The notes beneath the pieces are model-generated. The model was given only the letters and a program-made list of their open reading frames with translations. It searched no databases and was not told the origin of the DNA. DNA of 15,469 bases from CAZITB01 sp964542055. GTDB taxonomy: Bacteria; Planctomycetota; Phycisphaerae; Sedimentisphaerales; CAMDDF01. The stretch's first letter is position 1. Every line of letters begins with the position of its first letter. The stretch covers positions 1 to 15,469 of the forward strand of contig CAZITB010000070.1 in assembly GCA_964542055.1 (NCBI GenBank), given 5' to 3'. A program made the position numbers and the translations under genes. Below, one piece after another: positions 1-7,654 of the stretch.

Positions 1-1
1 G

Positions 2-259
2 ATTGTTGAATTAGACGAAAAAGCGGTGGAAAATTTCAGTGTGGCCGATTATCAGCAAATTGTCGAAAATACTTTTATTGATATCGTTGACCATAAAAAC
101 CTCAACGATGATGTGGAATATTTTAAATCGGTAAATCCTACTGTCGAAAATATCGCGAAATTTGCTTATGGCTTGCTCAGTGATAAATTTGAAAATGGCA
201 GGCTGGACAAGGTAACAATTTGGGAAACACAGCGGACATGCTGCAGTTATAGCGAGTGA
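2..259 (+). CDS. 6-pyruvoyl-tetrahydropterin synthase / QueD-family protein, C-terminal part (5' end outside window)
   Basis: The reading frame is open from the window edge and ends at TGA 257-259, so only about 85 C-terminal residues are present. Three family landmarks are visible. A 'VDHKNLN' segment carries the Asp-His pair of the catalytic triad. 'NPTVENIAKF' is the conserved helix start. 'TIWET' near the end carries the glutamate that anchors the pterin ring. The N-terminal zinc-binding histidines and the catalytic Cys lie upstream, outside the window. Family members act on 7,8-dihydroneopterin triphosphate, giving 6-carboxytetrahydropterin (queuosine/7-deazaguanine pathway) or 6-pyruvoyl-tetrahydropterin. 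Which reaction applies cannot be decided from this fragment. Its stop lies only 6 nt before the next ATG, so it may share a transcript with the sugar genes, although no functional link is obvious. Confidence 0.82.
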   Translation: MVELDEKAVENFSVADYQQIVENTFIDIVDHKNLNDDVEYFKSVNPTVENIAKFAYGLLSDKFENGRLDKVTIWETQRTCCSYSE

Positions 260-265
260 TTGAAA

Positions 266-1237
266 ATGCAAAATAAACGGATTTTGATAACTGGCGGGGC
301 TGGATTTATTGGTTCACATTTGGCTAACGAGTTGGTCAAAGATAATAATATTACGGTAATCGATAATTTTTCCACCGGATCGAAAGATAATATTCAATCT
401 TTAGTAGGTAATAGTAATTTCGAGATTGTGGAAGGGAGCATACTTGATAAGGATTTGATGGAGCCGCTGATCAAAAACTGCGATATCATTTATCATTTGG
501 CTGCGGCAGTTGGTGTCAGGCTTATTGTTGAAGACCCGGTTCATACCATTGAGACAAATATCTTCGGCTCTGAAATCATACTTGGTCTTGCCAATGAATA
601 TAAAAAACAAATATTCATCGCATCAACTTCGGAAGTTTACGGCAAAAGTGAAAAAGCACCGTTTCGTGAACAAGACGATACGGTTTCCGGTTCAACGCAA
701 ATGCCGCGATGGTCATACGCTTGCAGCAAAGCTGTGGACGAGTTCCTTGCGCTTGCGTATTTCAAGCAGTACGGTTTGGGCGTTGTAATCGGAAGATTAT
801 TTAATACCATCGGTCCACGCCAGACCGGGCAATATGGAATGGTCGTACCCAGATTTGTAAATGCCGCACTGGCTGGCGAGCCGATTCAGATTTACGGAAA
901 TGGTAAACAGACCCGATGTTTCAGCTATGTCAAAGATGTAGTCGAAGCCATGATAAGGCTGATGAGTACGCCCCAGGCTTTTGGAAATGTTTTCAATATC
1001 GGCTCCACCGAAGAAGTGACAATAGAGCAGCTGGCGGATATGATCATTGATATTTCAGGCAGTTCAAGTGAAAAAAGATTTATACCTTACGAGCAGGCCT
1101 ATGGGCCGAACTTTGATGACATGGCCCGGCGATTGCCGTCAGTTGATAAACTTGAAAAAGTGACAGGGTTTAAGCCGAATACGACTTTGGGAAATACCTT
1201 AAGGATAATCATAGATGATTTCAAAATCAGATACTAA
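266..1237 (+). CDS. NAD-dependent epimerase/dehydratase, UDP-glucuronate decarboxylase-like (extended SDR)
   Basis: This is an extended short-chain dehydrogenase/reductase of about 323 residues acting on a nucleotide sugar in the cytoplasm. From the ATG at 266, the NAD-binding GGAGFIG lies at residues 10-16 and the catalytic YACSK at 151-155 (Tyr151, Lys155). 'ASTSEVYG' at about 119-126 has the same Ser-Thr-Ser-Glu order that UDP-xylose synthase (UXS) and the ArnA decarboxylase domain use, where the Glu helps decarboxylation. 'RLFNTIGPRQ' and 'GKQTRCF' also recall that group. I therefore favour a UDP-GlcA decarboxylase or close relative, but a 4-epimerase or 4,6-dehydratase is possible. A TTG at 260 would add two residues and touch the upstream stop. 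ATG 266, 9 nt after a GAG, fits better. The 3' end overlaps the DUF2723 gene by 23 nt, indicating one operon. Substrate would come from the UDP-glucose dehydrogenase at 7655. Confidence 0.88.
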   Translation: MQNKRILITGGAGFIGSHLANELVKDNNITVIDNFSTGSKDNIQSLVGNSNFEIVEGSILDKDLMEPLIKNCDIIYHLAAAVGVRLIVEDPVHTIETNIFGSEIILGLANEYKKQIFIASTSEVYGKSEKAPFREQDDTVSGSTQMPRWSYACSKAVDEFLALAYFKQYGLGVVIGRLFNTIGPRQTGQYGMVVPRFVNAALAGEPIQIYGNGKQTRCFSYVKDVVEAMIRLMSTPQAFGNVFNIGSTEEVTIEQLADMIIDISGSSSEKRFIPYEQAYGPNFDDMARRLPSVDKLEKVTGFKPNTTLGNTLRIIIDDFKIRY

Positions 1238-2741
1238 AAGCCAGTATGCTTTATTGTTTCTTTCGATGTTAGGACTTTATTTTTTGACGTTTGCGCCTGG
1301 ACTGGTTTGGCAGGACAGCGGAATGATACAATACCGGATATGGGAAAATGATATAAAAGGTGATCTGGGTTTGGCGCTTTCGCATCCACTTTATTATATT
1401 GTTTCGATCATGTTCAAGTTTATTCCTTGGCTGAACTATCCATTGAAGGTCAATCTGGTTTCACCGGTAGCCAGTGCATTCGCTGTGGCGAATATCTTTT
1501 TATTGATTAAGTTGCTTCTGAAAAGTTCGGCCGCTGCTTTAATAGGTGCGTTGTCTCTGGCGATGGCCCATACATTTTGGCGGCACGCAACCATACCGGA
1601 GACTTACAACCTTTATACGGGATTATTTGTTTTGGAACTGGTATTGCTTTACCTGTTTATTGATAAAGGTGAGAGGAAATTTATTTACGGTTTATTTTTT
1701 GTAAACGGGTTGTCGATAGCAACGCACATGTTCGGTATTTTGCCGCTGGCAGTATATCTTTTATTGCTGGTTTATTTCTTGAAGGAGAGGAAAATAAATT
1801 TTAAGCATATATTGATTATCGGATTGAGTTGGGCAATAGGCTCTAGTCCTTATTTATATTTGATAGTGAATCAGCTTGTTTCAACAGGTGACCTGGCTGG
1901 GACGATATCTTCTGCATTATTTGGTGATGCCTGGAAAGCTAATGTGTTGAATGCCAAGGTTACAGGCAAAATTTTGCTTCAGAATATTTTATTTTCAGGC
2001 TTGAATTTCCCAACTCCAAATATTTTTCTGGCTTTTGCCGGATTGGTTTATTTGAAAAAATATACCGACAATAGGGTTTTTACGGTAACGATCTATGCAT
2101 TAGCAGCAATTTTTCTTAGCTTTGCAAGCAGATATACTGTTGTTGACAGGTATGCTTTTTTCATTCCTTTTTATTGCATGACAGCCATTTTTATTGGTGT
2201 GGGTGCAAAATGGATACTTGATAAATTTTATGAGAGTAAAAAATTGGCGGCTGTTATTTTAACATTTACTTTCTTTACGGTACCAGTGTATTTTGCAGCT
2301 CCAGTGGCGGCAAAAATGGCAGGTTTTTCACTTGGTACGAGAGGTGATATTGCATACCGTGATGATTACCAGTGGTTCTTGCAGCCGTGGCGAACAGGAT
2401 ATATGGGCGCGGATAAATATGCAAAGCAGGTACTGACGACATTAAAGCCCGGCTCTGTTGTTATAGCTGATGGTACAACACTTTATCCGCTTGCCTTGAC
2501 ACAACAAGTAAAAGGTATTGGCGAAAATGTGATCATTTACAGCAGTCATGGTTCGTTCAATACGGCGGATGATTATTCAATGGAGTTTTTGATGGACAAG
2601 GCTAGAGAAAAAAAACTTTACGCCACCACTGAGAAAAATCTTTTTACGAGTAAATATCCCGGAACGTTCGCAGTTAAATCTGGAGTGGTTTGGCAGATAA
2701 GAGGAGTAATTACCAAAACCAATAATGAAGTTCAACCTTGA
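1215..2741 (+). CDS. DUF2723 (GT-C-like) multi-pass membrane protein
   Basis: The product is a 508-residue integral membrane protein. Hydrophobic segments run from about residue 11 to 364, followed by a soluble tail of about 140 residues. DUF2723-type landmarks are visible. 'WQDSG' at 32-36 has an Asp just after the first transmembrane segment, as GT-C glycosyltransferases do. 'SHPLYY' lies at 56-61, and 'HTFWRHATIPETY' at 119-131. Family members are thought to transfer sugars from polyprenyl-phosphate donors on the outer face of the membrane. No substrate can be named. The start ATG lies inside the preceding epimerase gene (23-nt overlap), so translation is probably coupled to it. The tail contains 'KPGSVVIADG' at 411-420 and is probably extracytoplasmic. 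It is the only glycosyltransferase-like protein in the window, and its pairing with a sugar-nucleotide enzyme suggests it decorates a surface glycan or glycoprotein. Confidence 0.8.
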   Translation: MISKSDTKSQYALLFLSMLGLYFLTFAPGLVWQDSGMIQYRIWENDIKGDLGLALSHPLYYIVSIMFKFIPWLNYPLKVNLVSPVASAFAVANIFLLIKLLLKSSAAALIGALSLAMAHTFWRHATIPETYNLYTGLFVLELVLLYLFIDKGERKFIYGLFFVNGLSIATHMFGILPLAVYLLLLVYFLKERKINFKHILIIGLSWAIGSSPYLYLIVNQLVSTGDLAGTISSALFGDAWKANVLNAKVTGKILLQNILFSGLNFPTPNIFLAFAGLVYLKKYTDNRVFTVTIYALAAIFLSFASRYTVVDRYAFFIPFYCMTAIFIGVGAKWILDKFYESKKLAAVILTFTFFTVPVYFAAPVAAKMAGFSLGTRGDIAYRDDYQWFLQPWRTGYMGADKYAKQVLTTLKPGSVVIADGTTLYPLALTQQVKGIGENVIIYSSHGSFNTADDYSMEFLMDKAREKKLYATTEKNLFTSKYPGTFAVKSGVVWQIRGVITKTNNEVQP

Positions 2742-2765
2742 TATTTAAATTTTTAAGTTTATAAT
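2738..2765 (+). promoter_or_regulatory. sigma70-type promoter for the DegT aminotransferase gene
   Basis: TTGATA (2738-2743; 5 of 6 to TTGACA), a 16-bp spacer and TATAAT (2760-2765; 6 of 6). Predicted start of transcription is near 2772. The -35 box overlaps the TGA stop of the DUF2723 gene. A clear AAGGAG Shine-Dalgarno follows at 2788-2793, 5 nt before ATG 2799, so the aminotransferase can be transcribed independently of the upstream genes. Confidence 0.6.
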
Positions 2766-2798
2766 TTGTGGGTAAAATCTTTTCAATAAGGAGTAACT

Positions 2799-3899
2799 AT
2801 GCAGGTTCCTATGCTTGATCTAAAGGCGCAGTATGCGACAATAAAAGATGAAATTCTCGAACAGGTTAATGATGTTCTCGAAACGCAGCGGTGTATCGGC
2901 GGGCCAAAAATTGAAGAACTTGAGAAAGAGATAGCCAAGGCAAGCGATTGTAAATATGCCCTTGGCGTGTCAAGCGGGACAGATGCGATTTTAAACTGTT
3001 TAATGAGTCTGGATATCGGCTCAGGCGATGAAGTAATTACCACACCTTTCACATTTTTTGCTACTGTTGGCTGTATCGCACGCACAGGTGCCAAGCCGGT
3101 ATTTGTAGATATTGACGAAAAAACTTACAACCTCGACCCATCGAAAATAGAAGCTGCAATAACAGAAAACACCAAAGCTGTAATACCTGTACACCTTTTC
3201 GGCCAAATGGCGGACATGGACGCGATTATGGAAATTGCAAATAAGCATAACCTCGCAGTAATTGAGGATGCATGTCAATCGATCACCAGCACATACAAAG
3301 GCAAAAAAGCAGGTTCGATAGGGCTGGCAGGGTGCTTTAGTTTCTTTCCCAGTAAAAATCTCGGCGGTATAGGTGACGGCGGGATGATTGTTACCAATGA
3401 TGATCAGTTCTATGATAAAATTTTCAAAATGAGAAACCACGGCGGCGGCAGGCAGTATCATCACGATTTCATCGGCGGCAATTTCCGTCTGGATCCGATA
3501 CAAGCCGCAGCACTTCTGGTTAAACTGCCGCACCTTGATGACTGGTCAGCCGCACGTCGAGCCAATGCTGAGTATTACAATAAAAAATTCGAATCAACAG
3601 AAGTTGCAACACCGTTCATTGATGATAATTGTGTAAGCATCTATAATCAATATGTTATCCGCGTTCCAAAACGCGACCAGGTTATGGAACATCTGCAAAA
3701 AAATAATATCGGTTGTGCGGTTTATTATCCGGTCCCGCTGCACCTGCAGGACTGCTTTAAGTATCTTGGATATAAACAAGGCGATATGCCGGTCTCTGAA
3801 AAAGCAGCTGAGCAAGTACTTGCATTGCCGGTTTATCCAGAGCTTACAGATGAGATGCAGGATTATGTTGTTGAAAAGGTTTTAGAGACTATCAAATAA
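2799..3899 (+). CDS. DegT/DnrJ/EryC1/StrS PLP-dependent sugar aminotransferase, WbpE-like
   Basis: The product is a 366-residue fold-type I PLP enzyme that aminates a keto-sugar nucleotide. 'GVSSGTDAI' at 56-64 holds the cofactor phosphate. Asp157 in 'VIEDACQS' pairs with the pyridine nitrogen. 'SFFPSKNLGG' places the PLP Schiff-base lysine at Lys186. The length is typical of the family. 'YNLDPSKIEAAIT', 'TPFI..N..SIYNQY' and 'VYYPVPLH' resemble WbpE/WlbC, which aminate UDP-3-keto-GlcNAcA. That would fit the WbpA-type dehydrogenase at 10403. Other DegT substrates (QdtB, DesI and similar) cannot be excluded. Start ATG 2799 follows AAGGAG at 5 nt and has its own promoter. The stop TAA (3897-3899) directly abuts the stop of the opposite-strand protease gene, with no terminator between. 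Confidence 0.9.
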   Translation: MQVPMLDLKAQYATIKDEILEQVNDVLETQRCIGGPKIEELEKEIAKASDCKYALGVSSGTDAILNCLMSLDIGSGDEVITTPFTFFATVGCIARTGAKPVFVDIDEKTYNLDPSKIEAAITENTKAVIPVHLFGQMADMDAIMEIANKHNLAVIEDACQSITSTYKGKKAGSIGLAGCFSFFPSKNLGGIGDGGMIVTNDDQFYDKIFKMRNHGGGRQYHHDFIGGNFRLDPIQAAALLVKLPHLDDWSAARRANAEYYNKKFESTEVATPFIDDNCVSIYNQYVIRVPKRDQVMEHLQKNNIGCAVYYPVPLHLQDCFKYLGYKQGDMPVSEKAAEQVLALPVYPELTDEMQDYVVEKVLETIK

Positions 3900-5927
3900 T
3901 TACCAGATGCTTGCGAAACTTGCAAAATCAACTAAATCAATTTTTTGATTCTGGTCGATATCAGCTTGCAAATCAGGGCCTGTATCAAGCCACTGAGCGG
4001 ATATCAAATCCAAATCAAAAATTGAAATAAAACCATCCCGATTGACATCGGTTCGGGGTGGCCAGTTCAATATAGTTCCGGTATTTATAATGAAATTGTC
4101 GTAATAAAAATGACCTGACGATATCTTACAGGAATCGCATTCAAGCCCAAGTTCAACCGACAACTCTTCTTCAGGCCAGTTGAAATTTTGAACCTTTAAT
4201 GTGTTATTTGCATCTGCATAGTCACCAGCACTCAGATAAATCGTATCATCTGATTTGCTATAGTAAACTGACAAAGTGTGGTCATTTGACTCTAAAAGAT
4301 TGCTAACAGAATTTGAGCTTCCAGAACTTACAATTTCATGCCTGTAAAATCGTCCAGAAGAAACCGAATCGATGGAAGCTATTGCAAAATTATTTGAGTC
4401 TATCGCTATTTTCAGATAAGCTGTAAAATCGTTTGGTTCTGAAACATCGTTATGTAAATCAACTTTTAAGGAAAAATCTTCATCGGCACCTATCGTCCAT
4501 TTATTGGAAGTATAAGAAGCTCTGCGGTTTGATACTGTACCATTTGTGGCAAACTCAACTCTCTGGTTAGTTTCAGAAATTTCGAGTTGATTATCACTGT
4601 TGACGATCCAGTTGGCACTTGTGATATTGTCATCGAAATCATCTGAAACGTAATTTACATCATTGGCATCGAAATCAATGTTGGTAATATCTGTTGTAAC
4701 TGGATTATTAAAATCCGCGTACTCAGGCACAAATTTGTAGCCGGCTCTAACTGGTACAATTCGCCCTGTCCAGCTATATGGTACACTTACTACGAACGTT
4801 CCATCAGAGCCAGTAGCGGTTTCTACAGCCCCGTTGTTTACATCTATCATAACATGTGGTAATGCGTTTGACTGGCTGTCAAGCACTGTTCCGCAAATGG
4901 TTCGCAAAGCAAGGGTAAAATCCTTATTTGTCATATTCGAATTCAAATTTGAAAAACTTAAACTGCTCGGCGAAAAACTGAAGCCCTCTTTGGAAGGTAC
5001 CAGACTTCCGGTTAAGCCGGCGGGAAGCAATATTTCATAGCAGCCCGATGAATTTGTTCGCGTAATCGTTCTTTCGTTAGTATCGGTAATTTGAACAGAT
5101 GGGATCGGATTGCCATTTAAATCAGTTATGGTTCCGCTGATGATATGAAGATTTTGAATGTGAGGCAAAATATAATCGTTTGCATAGGAAGAGATACGCA
5201 CACCACAGAAATTTTCCCCGAATAACGTACGATTGGCTGGGTGCAGCACATAAGCATTAACTGCAATCAATTTCCATCCGCCTGAATCCATAAACCACCC
5301 TCCCCCCGAATCCCATTCAGCTATCGCCGCTTCGTAAGCGGTTTTGGGTCTTCTGTCAAAATCTGCTAAAAGACAAGTTGACTGGTACGATAACGATTCT
5401 GGCGCAACATCTTGCGATCCATCTACTAAGTTAGTTCCCCATCGTAAGACATCATTAGAAGAACCGCACCAATTATAACCATCAATCGGATTATTTTCAC
5501 TGCAGCTGTACTTACCATATCCACCAATGACAAATTCCTGATTTGTCTCTCCTGTGCCGGTATAAACATCAACAAAATCAAGATTCGCAACGGTATCTGA
5601 AAAAGTCTTAACCCTTATAACTCGCAAATCAACATCGGGAACATTATAAATCTGCACAACTTTGTAGCTAACTCCATTGAACGTGACAGTTGTCCCCAAG
5701 CCCCCGCCCTGGTGACGTGTGGTAACTATGAAATCCGGCGAAACTGCAACACACGAACCATTGGTGGTCCATCTGCCCATGACAGAATTGGAGGGATGTG
5801 TTGAAGGCTGGTTTTCGTCATGTAGGATAATGGCTTTTGAAACAGGACAAGATATTGATATCACGACGAAAAATATGAAACACAAAAATAAATTTTTGCT
5901 GCTTTTCTTTTTCAAAACCCGCCTCAA
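3900..5927 (-). CDS. secreted trypsin-like serine protease with carboxypeptidase-regulatory repeats and C-terminal dockerin
   Basis: The product is a 675-residue exported modular protein. Residues 1-32 form a signal peptide: a basic start, the core 'LFLCFIFFVVISI', and an Ala cleavage site near 32. Residues 45-255 look like an S1 protease: 'VTTRHQGG' gives His72, 'VPDVDLRV' gives Asp98 or Asp100, and 'EWDSGGGW' gives Ser207 in the usual Asp-Ser-Gly-Gly setting. Two carboxypeptidase-regulatory-like beta domains follow ('SGTITDLNGNPIP' about 264-340, 'CGTVLDSQSNALP' about 345-420). A concanavalin-like module from 'SDDFDDN' occupies about 428-615. A dockerin-type ending has two calcium loops, 'DVNRDGFISIFD' (627-638) and 'DIDQNQKIDLVD' (656-667). 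The start is TTG with no good Shine-Dalgarno. The next in-frame Met is residue 50 and would lose the signal peptide. Probably secreted or surface-bound; the proteolytic target is unknown. It is convergent with the aminotransferase gene at zero distance. Confidence 0.82.
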   Translation of the reverse strand: MRRVLKKKSSKNLFLCFIFFVVISISCPVSKAIILHDENQPSTHPSNSVMGRWTTNGSCVAVSPDFIVTTRHQGGGLGTTVTFNGVSYKVVQIYNVPDVDLRVIRVKTFSDTVANLDFVDVYTGTGETNQEFVIGGYGKYSCSENNPIDGYNWCGSSNDVLRWGTNLVDGSQDVAPESLSYQSTCLLADFDRRPKTAYEAAIAEWDSGGGWFMDSGGWKLIAVNAYVLHPANRTLFGENFCGVRISSYANDYILPHIQNLHIISGTITDLNGNPIPSVQITDTNERTITRTNSSGCYEILLPAGLTGSLVPSKEGFSFSPSSLSFSNLNSNMTNKDFTLALRTICGTVLDSQSNALPHVMIDVNNGAVETATGSDGTFVVSVPYSWTGRIVPVRAGYKFVPEYADFNNPVTTDITNIDFDANDVNYVSDDFDDNITSANWIVNSDNQLEISETNQRVEFATNGTVSNRRASYTSNKWTIGADEDFSLKVDLHNDVSEPNDFTAYLKIAIDSNNFAIASIDSVSSGRFYRHEIVSSGSSNSVSNLLESNDHTLSVYYSKSDDTIYLSAGDYADANNTLKVQNFNWPEEELSVELGLECDSCKISSGHFYYDNFIINTGTILNWPPRTDVNRDGFISIFDLDLISAQWLDTGPDLQADIDQNQKIDLVDFASFASIW

Positions 5928-5951
5928 GTTTTTAAATGATAAATTTTCGTT

Positions 5952-5980
5952 ATTATATAAAAAACCGGCTCTTTGTACAA
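5952..5980 (-). promoter_or_regulatory. minus-strand promoter for the dockerin protease gene
   Basis: Read on the minus strand: TTGTAC (5980-5975; 3 of 6 to TTGACA), a 17-bp spacer, then TATAAT (5957-5952; 6 of 6). The predicted start is near 5945, giving a leader of under 20 nt before the TTG start at 5927. It lies back to back with the plus-strand promoter at 5989-6017; the two -35 boxes are 8 bp apart. Confidence 0.5.
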
Positions 5981-5988
5981 TAAAAAGT

Positions 5989-6017
5989 TTGAATTGGCCT
6001 GGCTTTTGTGATATAAT
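5989..6017 (+). promoter_or_regulatory. extended -10 promoter for the propeller-dockerin gene
   Basis: TTGAAT (5989-5994; 4 of 6), a 17-bp spacer, then TATAAT (6012-6017), preceded by TG at 6009-6010, so the -10 is of the extended TGnTATAAT type. Predicted start is near 6024, leaving a leader of about 90 nt. The leader contains a 7-codon frame (ATG 6046 to TAA at 6067-6069) with GAGGG directly against its ATG, which is probably too close to be used. Confidence 0.6.
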
Positions 6018-6116
6018 CTCGTCTTTAATTCTTAAATTTTGAGGGATGCACGGAGGGCAAACATCTTAATTTTACGGAAGATTTTGTAAAGAGATAATTT
6101 TATGAAAGGAGCAATC

Positions 6117-7442
6117 GTGAAAAAAAGGGTGATTTGTTATTTGGTTATTTCGTTTTTATGTGGAAATGTTTTGGCTGCACATCAAAAATTTACTGTTTGC
6201 AATGCTCATAACAATCAGAGGAATCCCGCAATCAGCGACCATGTAGTTGTGTGGGAAGATCTTCGCAGCGGCGTTTACAATATTCATTTCCGTTTCTTGG
6301 AAGATGAAAACGATTATCCAGTTTGCCCGTCTTCGTCTGCTCAAAGCACCCCTGATATCGATGGAAAAATAGTTGTTTGGGCAGAAAACGGGGATATTAT
6401 CGGCTATGATCTGGTAAATGATATCAGAATGGAAATTTGCGTTGATGATAATGTAAAATCCTCGCCCAAAATCAGCGGCGATATAGTCGTATGGCAGGAA
6501 AATTACGCAATTTTTTACTGTAATATTAAAGAATTGCAGAAAATCCGGGTATGTGATAACGGAAAATATCAGTTACGGCCGGATGTCGATGGAGATATAA
6601 TTGTATGGCTCGAAACCACTTATGACATCGTGGGCAAAAACATCTCTACTGGTCAGGTTTATGATATTTGCTCAACTGACGATGAACAATTGGATCCGAA
6701 AATAAGCGAAAATCTGGTTGTTTGGGTAGATTCAAGAAATTCTGAAACTGGTTATGACATCTATGGCAAGTATATTGGAGATGACCATGACTTTGTAATA
6801 TGTCAGGCTCCGGAGGATCAAATTGCACCATTCGCCAATGGCAATCTGGTAGTCTGGAGTGATGAACGCCTCGACCCTTCCCAAAGACAGATTTATTTGA
6901 AAGATATCTCAACAGGTGCCGAGCTAGCGTTGACAGCTAATTCCGATAACTTGAAAAATCCAAGGATAAATAATTATACTGTGATTTGGGAAAACCTTAC
7001 AGTTAAAGATATAGAAGGTGCTTATCTATCTTTTGCGACATCAATCGATATTGAAGCTCCTCAAGCTGGAGAGATGATTCCCGCCGGTACAGTTGGTCGC
7101 ATAGTATGGAACAGCAGCCCAATCGGAGCCGGAGTGATAAAAATCGAATTTTCGCCAGATGGCGGCACAACATACGAAGAACTTGTAACTGCACAAAATA
7201 CAGGATATTATGATTTGGAAATTCCCGGTGACGTAAATTCCGATCAATGTTTTATCAAAATATCCGATGCGGGTAACCCAAATATTTATGCTTTGACAGG
7301 TCCGTTTACAATTGCTCCGTGCAGCGATAAGTTAACTGCCGATATTGATAATAACTGCGAAGTTGATTTACGTGATCTGGCAATTTTGATTTCACAATGG
7401 CTTAAATGCGGCAATCCATACGACCAGAATTGTATAAACTGA
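6117..7442 (+). CDS. secreted beta-propeller-like repeat protein with C-terminal dockerin-like module
   Basis: The product has about 441 residues from GTG 6117. An ATG 15 nt upstream (6102) is in frame. The GTG is preferred because AAAGGAG (6105-6111) stands 5 nt before it and it opens a clean signal peptide: 'MKKR', a hydrophobic core, and cleavage near 'NVLA'. Seven blades of a TolB-like or surface-propeller pattern follow, each marked by a V-V-W / I-V-W core: 'VVVWEDLRSG', 'IVVWAENGD', 'IVVWQEN', 'IIVWLETT', 'LVVWVDSRN', 'LVVWSDERLD' and 'YTVIWEN'. Then comes an Ig-like domain ('IDIEAPQAGEMIPAG' to 'FTI'). A single dockerin-like loop closes the protein: 'DIDNNCEVDLRD', then 'LAILISQWLKCG'. 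I infer an extracytoplasmic binding protein rather than an enzyme, as no catalytic motif is evident. It is divergently transcribed from the dockerin protease and may be co-controlled with it. Confidence 0.8.
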   Translation: MKKRVICYLVISFLCGNVLAAHQKFTVCNAHNNQRNPAISDHVVVWEDLRSGVYNIHFRFLEDENDYPVCPSSSAQSTPDIDGKIVVWAENGDIIGYDLVNDIRMEICVDDNVKSSPKISGDIVVWQENYAIFYCNIKELQKIRVCDNGKYQLRPDVDGDIIVWLETTYDIVGKNISTGQVYDICSTDDEQLDPKISENLVVWVDSRNSETGYDIYGKYIGDDHDFVICQAPEDQIAPFANGNLVVWSDERLDPSQRQIYLKDISTGAELALTANSDNLKNPRINNYTVIWENLTVKDIEGAYLSFATSIDIEAPQAGEMIPAGTVGRIVWNSSPIGAGVIKIEFSPDGGTTYEELVTAQNTGYYDLEIPGDVNSDQCFIKISDAGNPNIYALTGPFTIAPCSDKLTADIDNNCEVDLRDLAILISQWLKCGNPYDQNCIN

Positions 7443-7463
7443 CCTCCATAATTACAGAAATAT

Positions 7464-7496
7464 CAGCTTTATAGGAGAAGCTGCCATGATTTTTAT
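7464..7496 (+). terminator. weak stem-loop after the propeller gene
   Basis: CAGCTT (7464-7469) and AAGCTG (7478-7483) form a 6-bp stem with an 8-nt loop, followed by a short T run in CATGATTTTTAT. It lies 22 nt past the stop codon. The stem is short, so this is only a possible terminator. The rest of 7443-7654 is AT-rich with several scattered AGCT words and no convincing promoter. Confidence 0.3.
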
Positions 7497-7654
7497 ACAG
7501 CAATTGGACATGTAAGTATATTTAAAACAAGTTCTTATAAAAACATTTGTAGCAGCTTTTTCTTAATAGCTGAAAATTAGCTGTAAAATATCACAGCTTA
7601 TAGTTAAAATTAGAACTTTGAAGCTGATGATTATAATGATTTAAGGGTAGTTAT

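Noticed and set aside
6046..6069. Seven-codon upstream frame in the propeller gene leader
   Set aside because: The GAGGG is directly against the ATG with no spacing, and there is no sign of an attenuator structure.
7632..7637. TATAAT just before the ugd gene
   Set aside because: No -35 at 16-18 bp (about 7609-7614 reads ATTAGA) and the implied start at about 7644 would remove the AAGGG ribosome site at 7643-7647.
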